This document shows positions 53,601 through 61,725 of a DNA stretch of 64,000 bases, piece after piece. Below the pieces are notes generated by a model. That model was not told the DNA's origin. It saw only the letters and a program-made list of their open reading frames with translations, and did no database searches. The DNA comes from Lactobacillus sp. UCMA15818 (GTDB lineage Bacteria; Bacillota; Bacilli; Lactobacillales; Lactobacillaceae). The translations under genes and the position numbers were made by a program. Within the stretch, counting starts at the first letter, position 1. Each line of letters starts with the position of its first letter. The stretch covers positions 1-64,000 of the forward strand of contig NZ_VJYB01000005.1 in NCBI RefSeq assembly GCF_030400225.1, written 5' to 3'.

Positions 53601-54755
53601 CTACTTAATTCTTAAGATTCCAAAATGGCGCACAATAAACGGTGCCTTTATTGGCTTTAATTTGGCCCATGTATTGTCTTGTCCTATTTCCTTCGTATAG
53701 TGAATGCCGTTATAGATAGTCTGTCCATTTTTAGTAAATTTATAGGTATCCACATAAAGCCTTGTAGTATTGCCACTAAAAATTGCTTCTAGTCCTTCAG
53801 AGCCATCATACCCTGTTAAATTCACATTTAGTGTCTCTGATTTATATGGTCCCAAATAATTATTAGAAGTGGCCCTTGTTAATTTATTTGTCGTAACATC
53901 TTCATTCTTATAAAAGAGAATATATTTTCCATCATGATATGTCAGATTTCCATCAATCATGTTATTAGGCAGATTATTCCCAGTTATACTTTGCCAATTA
54001 TTTAGAATATGACCTGTTTTTTTATTAAAATCAGATACATAAAGCTGAAAATTGCCGGTGGCTGTGGACCTTCCAGCCATAATTATATGATAGCTTCCTT
54101 TAGCGTCTTTAAAAAATTCGGGAGCCCACTCAAAGTGATTAACAAAAATTTTTGAATGCGGCCATTTTATTTTTTCCCAATGCTTAAAATTTTTAGTCCG
54201 CACTATTCCTTTAGTATAGACAATATACCAATAGCTATCTATCTTAACAATACTTGGATCACGGACATTTAATCGCGGATAGCTAACATGTAATTTCTTC
54301 CACTTAATTCCATCCTTCGAATAAATTAGCCTCAGGCTGTCCTTTCCTGTTGCCTTTCCATCGTAGGTTCGGGCAGTATTATAGGGATCACCTTGAAATC
54401 CATTCTTGGCTGTAACTGTCATTGGTTGAAAGGTTGCTGCAACATATTTTGCTTTATTAAAATTGTTGATCTCCTGCTTATAATTTTTTGATTTGAATTT
54501 CAACGTCATTTTTCGATTTTTATTATTGAAAAATATAAAAGACCTAGTTGATTTATAACCTAGAACCTTTTCTTCAAGTTGTTTACTGCTCAATAATGTA
54601 TACGGAACACCATAATACTTTCTTGCATTTACTAACAATTTTGTTCCGTTCTCATCTACAAAGTTAACAGTTATCGTTGTCTTCTTGCTTAGATTCAAGT
54701 ATATAAAAATTACACTAGTAATTATAAGGATTCCTATTCCAATTTTTTTAAACAA
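53601..54755 (-). CDS. Membrane-anchored GH43-like beta-propeller protein with MucBP-like N-terminus
   Basis: A 384-residue protein with an N-terminal membrane anchor (GIGILIITSVIFIYL), then a MucBP-like segment (TVNFVDENGTKLL), then a five-blade propeller of GH43/32 type with VRDPSIVKIDSYWYIVYT, FEWAPEFFKDAKGSYHIIMAGRS and MIDGNLTYHDGKYILFYK. The paired acidic motifs (Asp in RDPS and Glu in FEWAPE) fit the catalytic residues of arabinanase/xylosidase-like enzymes. The start is TTG at 54755 with GGAGGG eight bases upstream. The substrate is unknown; the outside location suggests plant or bacterial glycans. Confidence 0.7.
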   Translation of the reverse strand: MFKKIGIGILIITSVIFIYLNLSKKTTITVNFVDENGTKLLVNARKYYGVPYTLLSSKQLEEKVLGYKSTRSFIFFNNKNRKMTLKFKSKNYKQEINNFNKAKYVAATFQPMTVTAKNGFQGDPYNTARTYDGKATGKDSLRLIYSKDGIKWKKLHVSYPRLNVRDPSIVKIDSYWYIVYTKGIVRTKNFKHWEKIKWPHSKIFVNHFEWAPEFFKDAKGSYHIIMAGRSTATGNFQLYVSDFNKKTGHILNNWQSITGNNLPNNMIDGNLTYHDGKYILFYKNEDVTTNKLTRATSNNYLGPYKSETLNVNLTGYDGSEGLEAIFSGNTTRLYVDTYKFTKNGQTIYNGIHYTKEIGQDNTWAKLKPIKAPFIVRHFGILRIK

Positions 54756-54907
54756 CAGCTGATCCCTCCGACCTTAATCAGTTCACATAGTTCCTAAAAA
54801 TTAACTATTATCAACACTAGTTTCCTTGCGTACTATTATACAACTATCCGTCAGATTCCTTCAAAAATTTTTTGTACAAAAATAAATTTCATACAAATAA
54901 GCAAAGT

Positions 54908-55011
54908 AAAAAGAGACACAATCAAAAGTTAAATTTTGATCTTGCCTCTTTATTTATTCCGGATAAACGTGTTCCAAAACCAAAATTTTCTGCCTATGTC
55001 ACACTCTTTCC
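54908..55011 (+). repeat. Dispersed intergenic repeat, copy f (short form)
   Basis: Hairpin AAGAGACACAATCAAAA with TTTTGATCTTGCCTCTT (54910-54950), then TTTATTCCGGATAAACGTGTTCC, AAAATTTTCTGCCTATGTCACACTCTTTCC. The long palindrome is missing. It lies between same-strand genes. Confidence 0.75.
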
Positions 55012-55048
55012 ACCCTTAGCTGTCTCTTAATACTGCATATCTTATCCA

Positions 55049-55903
55049 TTATTTCTCTGTAAAATTAATAATTTGCGTTTTTATATCTGTAGGTGTTAAT
55101 TCAATCACCCTAGCTCCTCGTCTCAGTGAACCATAAGTATTGTATCCAGTTACATTGCCATAACCAAGTTTGATTCCCTTATAATTAGCAATAAAATTAT
55201 TGTCATGATCATGACCTACAAAAAGTGCTTTAATATTTTGGGCTTTTTTTAAACTATAGAAGAGACCTGAATTATAAGGGGATGCGCAAATCTTTTCGTT
55301 TTTTTGTCCCTCTATAAATGATTCTACCAAATTATATTCGGGAAGAGGGATATGCATAAATACGATATCTTGCTGATTTTTACCTTTCTCATAAGGTAAA
55401 TGCCAAAACCATTCAATTTGCTCGGGTTCGATTGCAGCATAACCATCTGGTTCCTCTCCCAAATAATCACCACTATCCCACACATATAGCACATTACTCA
55501 AGTTATTGTTTCGATAAACTTCTAAAGTATAGCTTTCACGATCATTAACAATCATACTATTTTTCTTTGGTGCTCTATGTGTAAGAAGTTGTTCATATTC
55601 GCGTAACTCTGCTCTCGAATGTTGCCCCTCACTATCATGATTCCCATAGGTTACCGCAACAGGAACATCGTACTTATTCAACATCCGATACAGTTCACCT
55701 AGCACCTTGTCAGGCTCATCAACCGATTTACCCCAAATAAGGTCACCAGTAATCATAACTAAATCAAAATTGTATTCTTTTAGCAATTGTTCAATTTGTT
55801 GAATAGTATCACTGCTTGCACTATTGAAGGGATACTCACCCAAATGAATATCTGTCAATTGACAAATTCGAAAATTTCGATTACCTGTAATTTCCAAGCT
55901 CAT
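55049..55903 (-). CDS. Calcineurin-like metallophosphoesterase
   Basis: A 284-residue cytoplasmic phosphoesterase. The binuclear metal site is seen in LTDIHLG (Asp18, His20), MITGDLIWG, TYGNHDSEG and later VGHDHDNN, with a further His in FMHIPLPEYN. Members cleave phosphodiesters or phosphomonoesters. TAGGAG precedes the ATG. It is the last gene of a six-gene ABC-transporter operon, 11 bases after the PHP gene, which suggests processing of the imported compound. Confidence 0.86.
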   Translation of the reverse strand: MSLEITGNRNFRICQLTDIHLGEYPFNSASSDTIQQIEQLLKEYNFDLVMITGDLIWGKSVDEPDKVLGELYRMLNKYDVPVAVTYGNHDSEGQHSRAELREYEQLLTHRAPKKNSMIVNDRESYTLEVYRNNNLSNVLYVWDSGDYLGEEPDGYAAIEPEQIEWFWHLPYEKGKNQQDIVFMHIPLPEYNLVESFIEGQKNEKICASPYNSGLFYSLKKAQNIKALFVGHDHDNNFIANYKGIKLGYGNVTGYNTYGSLRRGARVIELTPTDIKTQIINFTEK

Positions 55904-55914
55904 GGCTACATCTC

Positions 55915-56787
55915 CTACAAATAATATTTATTTTCCAAATATGTGTTGAATCCGGCAGAAACACTTACTACCTTGTGCGCATCTGCACCATAAACTAAAG
56001 GTATTTGCTTTTCTTGCGCCTCTCGTATCCAACTATAATTTGGACTAGGTTCTGTCTGTGTACTCCTAAAAAGGCCAGAAAAATTACAATCAAGAAATTC
56101 TTTTCTACTAGCAATCATGTATAAAATCCCAGCTAATTTATCCTGTACTTCTTCATCTTCCCAAATTGCACTGTTAGGAAACTCATTTCTCCATTTACGG
56201 TACAACATAATATGACCATATCTTTTAGGCTTGTATTGTGTGTTCCATAATACAGCTTCCATCATCGTAGCTAAATATACTTTAGCAACGTTCACTGGCG
56301 TCTTATACTCAGCTAATACTCCATTTTTGAAGTCAATCAAACTGTCATCAACTGCGCTCAAGCCACCTTTTGTTGGCAGAAAATGAACAGACAAGATTGC
56401 ATCATCAATTTGATCAGCATACTTTAGCAGCTGCTGTTGCGTCCACTTCTGAAATTCAGCAATATAATCTATTTCAAATCCAATTAATATCCTGATTTTG
56501 TCTTGATATTTCAGCTTAATATCCTGCATTTTGGTAAAATATTTTGGCAATTCATTAATTCGCATGGCAGCTGTATATATTGCATGTGCAGATCCATTTG
56601 CTTTTTCATAAAATTCTTGTGGTAATGGGAAATGTTCAGTAATTGAATAAGTTTTAAAGCCTTCAGTGATTGCCTTTTGAATATATAATTCAACATCTTC
56701 GCCGCTTCCATGTGAACAAAATTCCGTATGATTATGCCCACTCCAACTATTTCGCGGAATTTCTCTTAGTTGTTCCAAGGTCAACAT
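55915..56787 (-). CDS. PHP-domain phosphatase (HisJ/histidinol-phosphatase family)
   Basis: A 290-residue PHP-fold metalloenzyme. The N-terminal metal cluster is WSGHNHTEFCSHGSG, then TEHFPLP, IGFEIDYI, LSVHFLP and the late GADAHKVVSVSAGF. Its sequence resembles HisJ histidinol phosphatases, but no other his gene is present. Sandwiched between an ABC ATPase and a metallophosphoesterase with nearly zero spacing, it more likely dephosphorylates an imported organophosphate. Start at ATG 56787, only one base after the ATPase stop. Confidence 0.82.
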   Translation of the reverse strand: MLTLEQLREIPRNSWSGHNHTEFCSHGSGEDVELYIQKAITEGFKTYSITEHFPLPQEFYEKANGSAHAIYTAAMRINELPKYFTKMQDIKLKYQDKIRILIGFEIDYIAEFQKWTQQQLLKYADQIDDAILSVHFLPTKGGLSAVDDSLIDFKNGVLAEYKTPVNVAKVYLATMMEAVLWNTQYKPKRYGHIMLYRKWRNEFPNSAIWEDEEVQDKLAGILYMIASRKEFLDCNFSGLFRSTQTEPSPNYSWIREAQEKQIPLVYGADAHKVVSVSAGFNTYLENKYYL

Positions 56788-56788
56788 C

Positions 56789-57811
56789 CTAAATTCCTAC
56801 CCTTTCGATGTTGTCTTTTTTGACGTAAAAAGTTATTGCCGTCTCTATCATAAAAGCTTGCTGCTGATTTAGAAATTCCACCTTTAGCTCTAGACCATTT
56901 TCTGTAATAAATCTATATTCAAAACGATCGCCTAGTATGGATATATTCTTAACCTTTCCAGAAACCGCCATGTAATCGCTGCTGTCACCAGTTATACTGA
57001 TTTGGAAAAGTTCTGGTCTAATAATGAAATTGCTCTTGTCATTTTCAGCAAGTTCTACCCCAAGGCTGCGCAGTTGAGCTGCATCAAGGATATTATGATT
57101 ACCAATAAACTTAGCAATAAAAATATTCTGCGGATGCGTATAGATTTCTAGTGGCGAACCTTGTTGCTGCACCTTTCCATTATCCATCACAATGATTTCA
57201 TCAGAAATTGCCATTGCCTCAGCTTGATCATGTGTAACAAACAACATAGTAATTCCAAGTCTTTGTTGATACTCCCTAATTTGATTACGAAGTTCTATCC
57301 GAATTTTCGCATCTAAAGCACTCAGAGGCTCATCTAATAATAAAATTTTTGGCTCTAAAACCATCGCTCTTGCAATTGCAACACGTTGTTTTTGCCCCCC
57401 AGAAAGATTCTCAGGATAACTTTGTTCCTTATCTTGCAGATTAACTGTTTTAAGTATTGCATCAACTTTTTCCTTGATTGTTGCCTTTGGTTCCTTCCTG
57501 ACTCTTAGACCATAGGCAACATTTTCAAAGACTGATAGATTAGGAAATAATGCATATGATTGAAAAATCATTCCAATATTTCTTTGATTAGCAGCTAAAT
57601 TCTGAATTTCAGTGTCATCCAGCAGAATCTTTCCTGCTATTTTTTGATTTAGCCCAGCAATTGCTCTGAGTACCGTTGTCTTCCCACTACCGCTCGGGCC
57701 GAGAAATGTTGTCAATGTATTTTTTTTAATTTTAAAATTCATATCTTTAATTACCTGATTACCAGATAAATTAATGGCTAGGTCCTTCACCTCTAATGAA
57801 ATAGAACTCAT
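56789..57811 (-). CDS. ABC importer ATP-binding protein (PotA/UgpC/FbpC type)
   Basis: A 340-residue ATPase with a C-terminal TOBE-like domain. Walker A GPSGSGKTT, Q-loop MIFQSYALFPNLSV, signature [16 protein letters not shown], Walker B ILLLDEPLSALDAK and switch His in VTHDQAEAMA. The PNLSV following the Q-loop is typical of importers. Its start overlaps the stop of the second permease by four bases. Class: spermidine/iron/glycerol-phosphate-like type. Confidence 0.92.
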   Translation of the reverse strand: MSSISLEVKDLAINLSGNQVIKDMNFKIKKNTLTTFLGPSGSGKTTVLRAIAGLNQKIAGKILLDDTEIQNLAANQRNIGMIFQSYALFPNLSVFENVAYGLRVRKEPKATIKEKVDAILKTVNLQDKEQSYPENLSGGQKQRVAIARAMVLEPKILLLDEPLSALDAKIRIELRNQIREYQQRLGITMLFVTHDQAEAMAISDEIIVMDNGKVQQQGSPLEIYTHPQNIFIAKFIGNHNILDAAQLRSLGVELAENDKSNFIIRPELFQISITGDSSDYMAVSGKVKNISILGDRFEYRFITENGLELKVEFLNQQQAFMIETAITFYVKKDNIERVGI

Positions 57812-58626
57812 AATTTTTTTGTATCCTCCACTTCTTCTGCTTTTTTACTGCCTTGCCACTTCATGATAGCAATCATGATTATTGAAATTATTGCTAGAAA
57901 GAAGAAGTAAACTGTTGTCAAAACGCTACTTGCCTGACCATTACTCTGCATTAAACGATACATATAAATCTTAAGCGTTTCATAATTTCCACCTAAAATT
58001 ATATTGGTTAGCACATATTCGCCAAAAGCATTTGTAAATGTTAATAACATTGCAATAAACATTCCAACACGAATATTAGGTATCACAACCTTCACAAATG
58101 CTTTTATTGGTGAATCACCCAGAATTAATGCCTGTTCGAACATTGCTCGAAAGTCATGGGCAATAAATGCATTATCAAGTGCCTGGTAGGTCACAGGCAG
58201 ACTCAGCAGTGAAATTGCTAGTAAAAGTACTAACATCTGCGGAACTGGCAGATTAGCGTAGACTCTCACTAACCCAGTGACTAGAACAATCCCTGGAATT
58301 GTAAACGGAAGAACAGTAATAAACCTCAATTTTGCCTTGATACTCTCATCATACACATTGGCATAGAATACAACAGGCAAAAAGCAACACATTGCAATGA
58401 TAGTTGTTACAAACCCAAGAATTATTGATCTTGCTAAAGCAGATAAGAAATCTGAATTAGTGATGAGCTGCAGGTACCATTCGAAAGTCCATCCGTCTGG
58501 AAGAATCGTATTTACCCATGATTTAGCAAAGGAATACATAATTGTCGCTACAATTGGTGCAGCTAGATAGATTGAAATCAGTGTGATTACTATCTTTGCA
58601 ATTATTCTATCGATATGCTTTTCCAT
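57808..58626 (-). CDS. ABC importer permease (second subunit)
   Basis: A 272-residue MetI-fold permease with about six membrane helices and the EAA loop EQALILGDSPIKAFVKVVIPNIRVGMF. GGGAGGAG lies upstream. It follows the first permease by two bases. Homologous to PhnV/PotC-type subunits. Confidence 0.9.
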   Translation of the reverse strand: MEKHIDRIIAKIVITLISIYLAAPIVATIMYSFAKSWVNTILPDGWTFEWYLQLITNSDFLSALARSIILGFVTTIIAMCCFLPVVFYANVYDESIKAKLRFITVLPFTIPGIVLVTGLVRVYANLPVPQMLVLLLAISLLSLPVTYQALDNAFIAHDFRAMFEQALILGDSPIKAFVKVVIPNIRVGMFIAMLLTFTNAFGEYVLTNIILGGNYETLKIYMYRLMQSNGQASSVLTTVYFFFLAIISIIMIAIMKWQGSKKAEEVEDTKKL

Positions 58627-58628
58627 TT

Positions 58629-59453
58629 TCAGCTGATTCTCCTCCCTTTGATATTTGTAACTCTATTGCCCAACCATACTATTATCGTCATAATAACAGT
58701 AAAGAGTGTCGCAAAGGCGCAAGCTAATGGTACATTGGCTATCAATTCGCCATTAATCAATGAGCCAATGACTGTCGGAATTGAAACCAAGTTGTTCCCC
58801 ATCAAAGCATAGGCTGTTTCATACGTTCCCATCGCATTAGCAAAAAGTAAAACAAAGACTTCCACGATATTCGGAAGTATAATTGGAAAAATTACTTTAC
58901 CAATAAGAAACGTTTTAGAAGCTCCTAAAACATCAGATACTTCAAACCATTCCTTACTCAAACTATCCAGCACTGGAAAGAAAAACATAATTCCCAAGGG
59001 GATTTCAAAAAAAGTATAAGCAAATGTCATTCCCGTAACAGAATAGATATTCAAAGCATCATGTATATGCAAGGTGCTGGTAATTGCCTTAAAAACACCT
59101 GCATTGCCAAATAAAATTATTAAAGAAAATGCTAATGGAACACCTGCAAAGCTTGATGACATATTGAAGACTGTAATCAAAATATTTTTTGTGCTTAGAG
59201 ACAATTTAGTTAATCCCCAAGCTCCTACCATAGATACCACTAATGACACTACTGATGTTATCAACGAAATACTGATACTGTTATAAATTGCTCCACGATA
59301 ATAACGGGAGAAAAAAATCTGATGATAGTTAGAAAAGCTAAGCCCTCCATCCATATTCTGTAAGCTTGAGATCAGCATTACGCATACAGGTATTACTAAG
59401 ACTGATAATATCAGTAATCCAAATGGTAAAAATATTTTTAATCGTGTTGACAT
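58629..59453 (-). CDS. ABC importer permease (first subunit)
   Basis: A 274-residue MetI-fold permease with six predicted helices and EAA loop EVSDVLGASKTFLIGKVIFPIILPNIVEV. It begins three bases after the binding-protein gene. PhnU/PotB-like. Confidence 0.9.
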   Translation of the reverse strand: MSTRLKIFLPFGLLILSVLVIPVCVMLISSLQNMDGGLSFSNYHQIFFSRYYRGAIYNSISISLITSVVSLVVSMVGAWGLTKLSLSTKNILITVFNMSSSFAGVPLAFSLIILFGNAGVFKAITSTLHIHDALNIYSVTGMTFAYTFFEIPLGIMFFFPVLDSLSKEWFEVSDVLGASKTFLIGKVIFPIILPNIVEVFVLLFANAMGTYETAYALMGNNLVSIPTVIGSLINGELIANVPLACAFATLFTVIMTIIVWLGNRVTNIKGRRIS

Positions 59454-59456
59454 ATT

Positions 59457-60545
59457 TTAGTTTGCTCCTGTTACTTTATTCTTCCATTCCTGGCCTAACT
59501 TCAATGTTTCCTTGTTCCAAATATTGTTATTCTTTACGTGATATTCCTTTTTGTATTCACTCTCAGGAATCAATTTTGCTTTTACAGCTGCTGGTAATTT
59601 TACATTCTTGCGAATTGGTCGTGCATATCCCTTAGCTAAATTAATCTGACCTGCATCTGATAAAATATAAGATCTAGCAAGTTTTGCTGCATAAGGATGA
59701 GCTGCATTTTTATTAATAACTTCAGCATATCCACTTTCGACTGTTCCATCCGTAGGAACAGTAATTTTATAGCGTTTAGAATTAATCTGATGTGCGTAAT
59801 TTAATGCATTAAAGTCCCACATTACAGCAACTTGAATCTCACCTTTTTGCAAGTTTTCAATTGTTGTATCCACTGTTGATAAGCGATTTTCTTTTTGAAG
59901 TTTTGCAAAATAATTAAGTCCTGGATTAATATTCTTTTCACTACCACCATTTGCAAATGCAGCAGCTAAAACAGAATATTGGGCTTGTGCTGCAGTGGAA
60001 ACATCACCAATTGCAACCTTGTACTTTCCTGAAGCTAGTTGTTTCCAAGAAGTTGGTGCTTCTGAAGAATTAACATTTTTTGTATCTGTAATGAAGACGA
60101 TTGACCCAGTGTATCCAGCTGAATAGTAGCCATCTTTATCCTTTGCCCATGATGGAATTTCCTTCCAGTACTTCGTCTTGTATGCAGCTAAAAGATTCTC
60201 CTTTTTTGCAGTGGGTGCAACATTCAGACCAATATCGCCTATATCAGGTGCACTAGAAGACTTTCCTGCTGATTTAAATTTTTGCAATTCCTGTGCACTA
60301 GACATATCTGTATCTGTGTGTGAGATTCCAAATTTTGACTTAATATCATTCCAAGTTCCTATCCAATTTGCCCAAGTGTCTGGCATACCTACAGAAACGA
60401 CCTTGCCTTCTTTTTTTGCTTGCTTGACAATTGTATTCCAACTGTCTGAAGTAGCACTTGCACCATTGCTATTTGAGCAGGCACCTAATGTTCCCATTAC
60501 AAAAAGTGCTGCTAAAGTTACCAAGTATTTATTTCGCTTTTTCAT
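59457..60545 (-). CDS. ABC importer substrate-binding lipoprotein
   Basis: A 362-residue family 1/6 solute-binding protein (AfuA/ThiB/PhnS-like). The signal peptide ends in a lipobox, GTLGAC, followed by SNSNGASAT. The body has VVSVGMPDTWANWIGTWNDIKSKFGI, YYSAGYTGSIVFITDTKNV and GYAEVINKNAAHPYAAKLARSYILSDAGQINLAKGYARPI. Relatives carry ferric iron, thiamine or 2-aminoethylphosphonate. GGAGG is nine bases before ATG 60545. Head of the six-gene operon. The two phosphatases downstream suggest an organophosphate ligand. Confidence 0.9.
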   Translation of the reverse strand: MKKRNKYLVTLAALFVMGTLGACSNSNGASATSDSWNTIVKQAKKEGKVVSVGMPDTWANWIGTWNDIKSKFGISHTDTDMSSAQELQKFKSAGKSSSAPDIGDIGLNVAPTAKKENLLAAYKTKYWKEIPSWAKDKDGYYSAGYTGSIVFITDTKNVNSSEAPTSWKQLASGKYKVAIGDVSTAAQAQYSVLAAAFANGGSEKNINPGLNYFAKLQKENRLSTVDTTIENLQKGEIQVAVMWDFNALNYAHQINSKRYKITVPTDGTVESGYAEVINKNAAHPYAAKLARSYILSDAGQINLAKGYARPIRKNVKLPAAVKAKLIPESEYKKEYHVKNNNIWNKETLKLGQEWKNKVTGAN

Positions 60546-60729
60546 CAAAAATAGCCTCCAAAACTTTTTTATGCTCTCTTACCCTAAGCACTCCAAGAAG
60601 TATACATAATTAATGTTATGAATAAGTATTTAATGTGTAATAGTTCTGCATTTGTTTCGTAACCTTTTTGTATTATATTAAAACAATTTATTTTTATAAT
60701 TTATAGTTGTTAAGTTGCTGACAGTCAAT

Positions 60730-60780
60730 AAAAAACATCGCATTCAATTAAGTGTTTTTCTACCTTAATCGAATACGATG
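60730..60780 (-). terminator. Terminator after the CPBP gene
   Basis: CATCGCATTCAATTAAG (60736-60752) pairs with CTTAATCGAATACGATG (60764-60780), with two G-U or mismatch positions, and on the minus strand six T follow. Strong. The remaining gap 60546-60729 is AT-rich with nothing else recognised. Confidence 0.88.
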
Positions 60781-60807
60781 CCTACTTTATCGCTTCACTT
60801 ATTTAGT

Positions 60808-61557
60808 TCAAAATTTCAGCTTTTTTTCCTGTGATTTTCTGATTAAAATCATCCCTGCGGATATGTACAATAGATCTACGACTAAAACTGCAACCCATTT
60901 TTGTAATGTTGGCGTTGCTATTATCACAGTTCCACTGGCGAGTATGCCTGTAAAATCCAGCATAAAATGATATAAAATAGTCCACTTCAAGCTTCCTGTT
61001 CTTAGATAGATTGCAGCAAGCATTACGCCAATCGCAAACGCATTAATCACTTGTAATAGCGTTGCCGAAAAGGACTGACCAAAAAGATTAATCATGTGTG
61101 TCAATCCAAATAAGACACTGCTGACCAAGATTACACTCAAATAACTGTTAGGATTACGCGGGCTGTGCTGTAGTATGTTATTCATCAATATGCCACGAAA
61201 AAATGTTTCTTCAAATACAGCTGCTGCTAGCGCCAATAATATTGTATCCGCAATTCGCATCAAACTGAGATTTTGCAAATTCATAAACCAAGATGCAATA
61301 TAAACACAATAAAAGAATATTGGTAAACTATTGATTCGCAATAATTCATTAAGTGAGAGATCTATTTGGTGGTGTAACTTGAGCTGAAGGTACTTCTTAT
61401 TTAGAAGTAAGACCAATAAGGTTAGTAGTGCATCATCTACAATAACCCGATTGTCTGATTCAATTCCTGCAAACAAATATGCAAAATGAATTATTGCAAA
61501 TACACCTATCAAGCATAGCCAGATACCAACGGTCGTCTTCATAGCTCTTAAATTCAT
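60808..61557 (-). CDS. CPBP (CAAX/Abi) family intramembrane metalloprotease
   Basis: A 249-residue membrane protein with about seven helices. The protease motifs are present in order: FEETFFRGILMNN (EExxxR), FGLTHMINLFG (first His) and WTILYHFMLDF (HxxxD/H). In lactic acid bacteria such proteins serve in bacteriocin self-immunity or membrane-protein turnover. No bacteriocin gene is nearby, so its role is open. AAAGGAGAG precedes ATG 61557. Confidence 0.9.
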   Translation of the reverse strand: MNLRAMKTTVGIWLCLIGVFAIIHFAYLFAGIESDNRVIVDDALLTLLVLLLNKKYLQLKLHHQIDLSLNELLRINSLPIFFYCVYIASWFMNLQNLSLMRIADTILLALAAAVFEETFFRGILMNNILQHSPRNPNSYLSVILVSSVLFGLTHMINLFGQSFSATLLQVINAFAIGVMLAAIYLRTGSLKWTILYHFMLDFTGILASGTVIIATPTLQKWVAVLVVDLLYISAGMILIRKSQEKKLKF

Positions 61558-61668
61558 TCTTCTTCTCTCCTTTGAGGAAATTATATGTAAAACTAATCAT
61601 CTTATTATACATTAAAATTCTCTAGAGAGCTTCTTCCATACCAAAACAAACGCAAAGAGAGAGGTTAG

Positions 61669-61697
61669 GTCAAGCTTTAACCCTTGGCCTAACCCCA
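61669..61697 (+). repeat. Dispersed repeat hairpin, copy g (hairpin only)
   Basis: AGGTTAGGTCAAGCTTTAACCC and TTGGCCTAACCC form the terminator-like hairpin shared by the family (compare 7101-7136 and 45373-45407). The palindromic body is absent here. It lies between the CPBP and GH13 genes on the minus strand. Confidence 0.6.
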
Positions 61698-61725
61698 GTT
61701 TCTACGTATTCACTACCATTCACGT

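Noticed and set aside
55915..56787. Histidine biosynthesis gene hisK/hisJ
   Set aside because: No other his gene is present and the gene is tightly packed in an ABC transporter operon, so the name would mislead.
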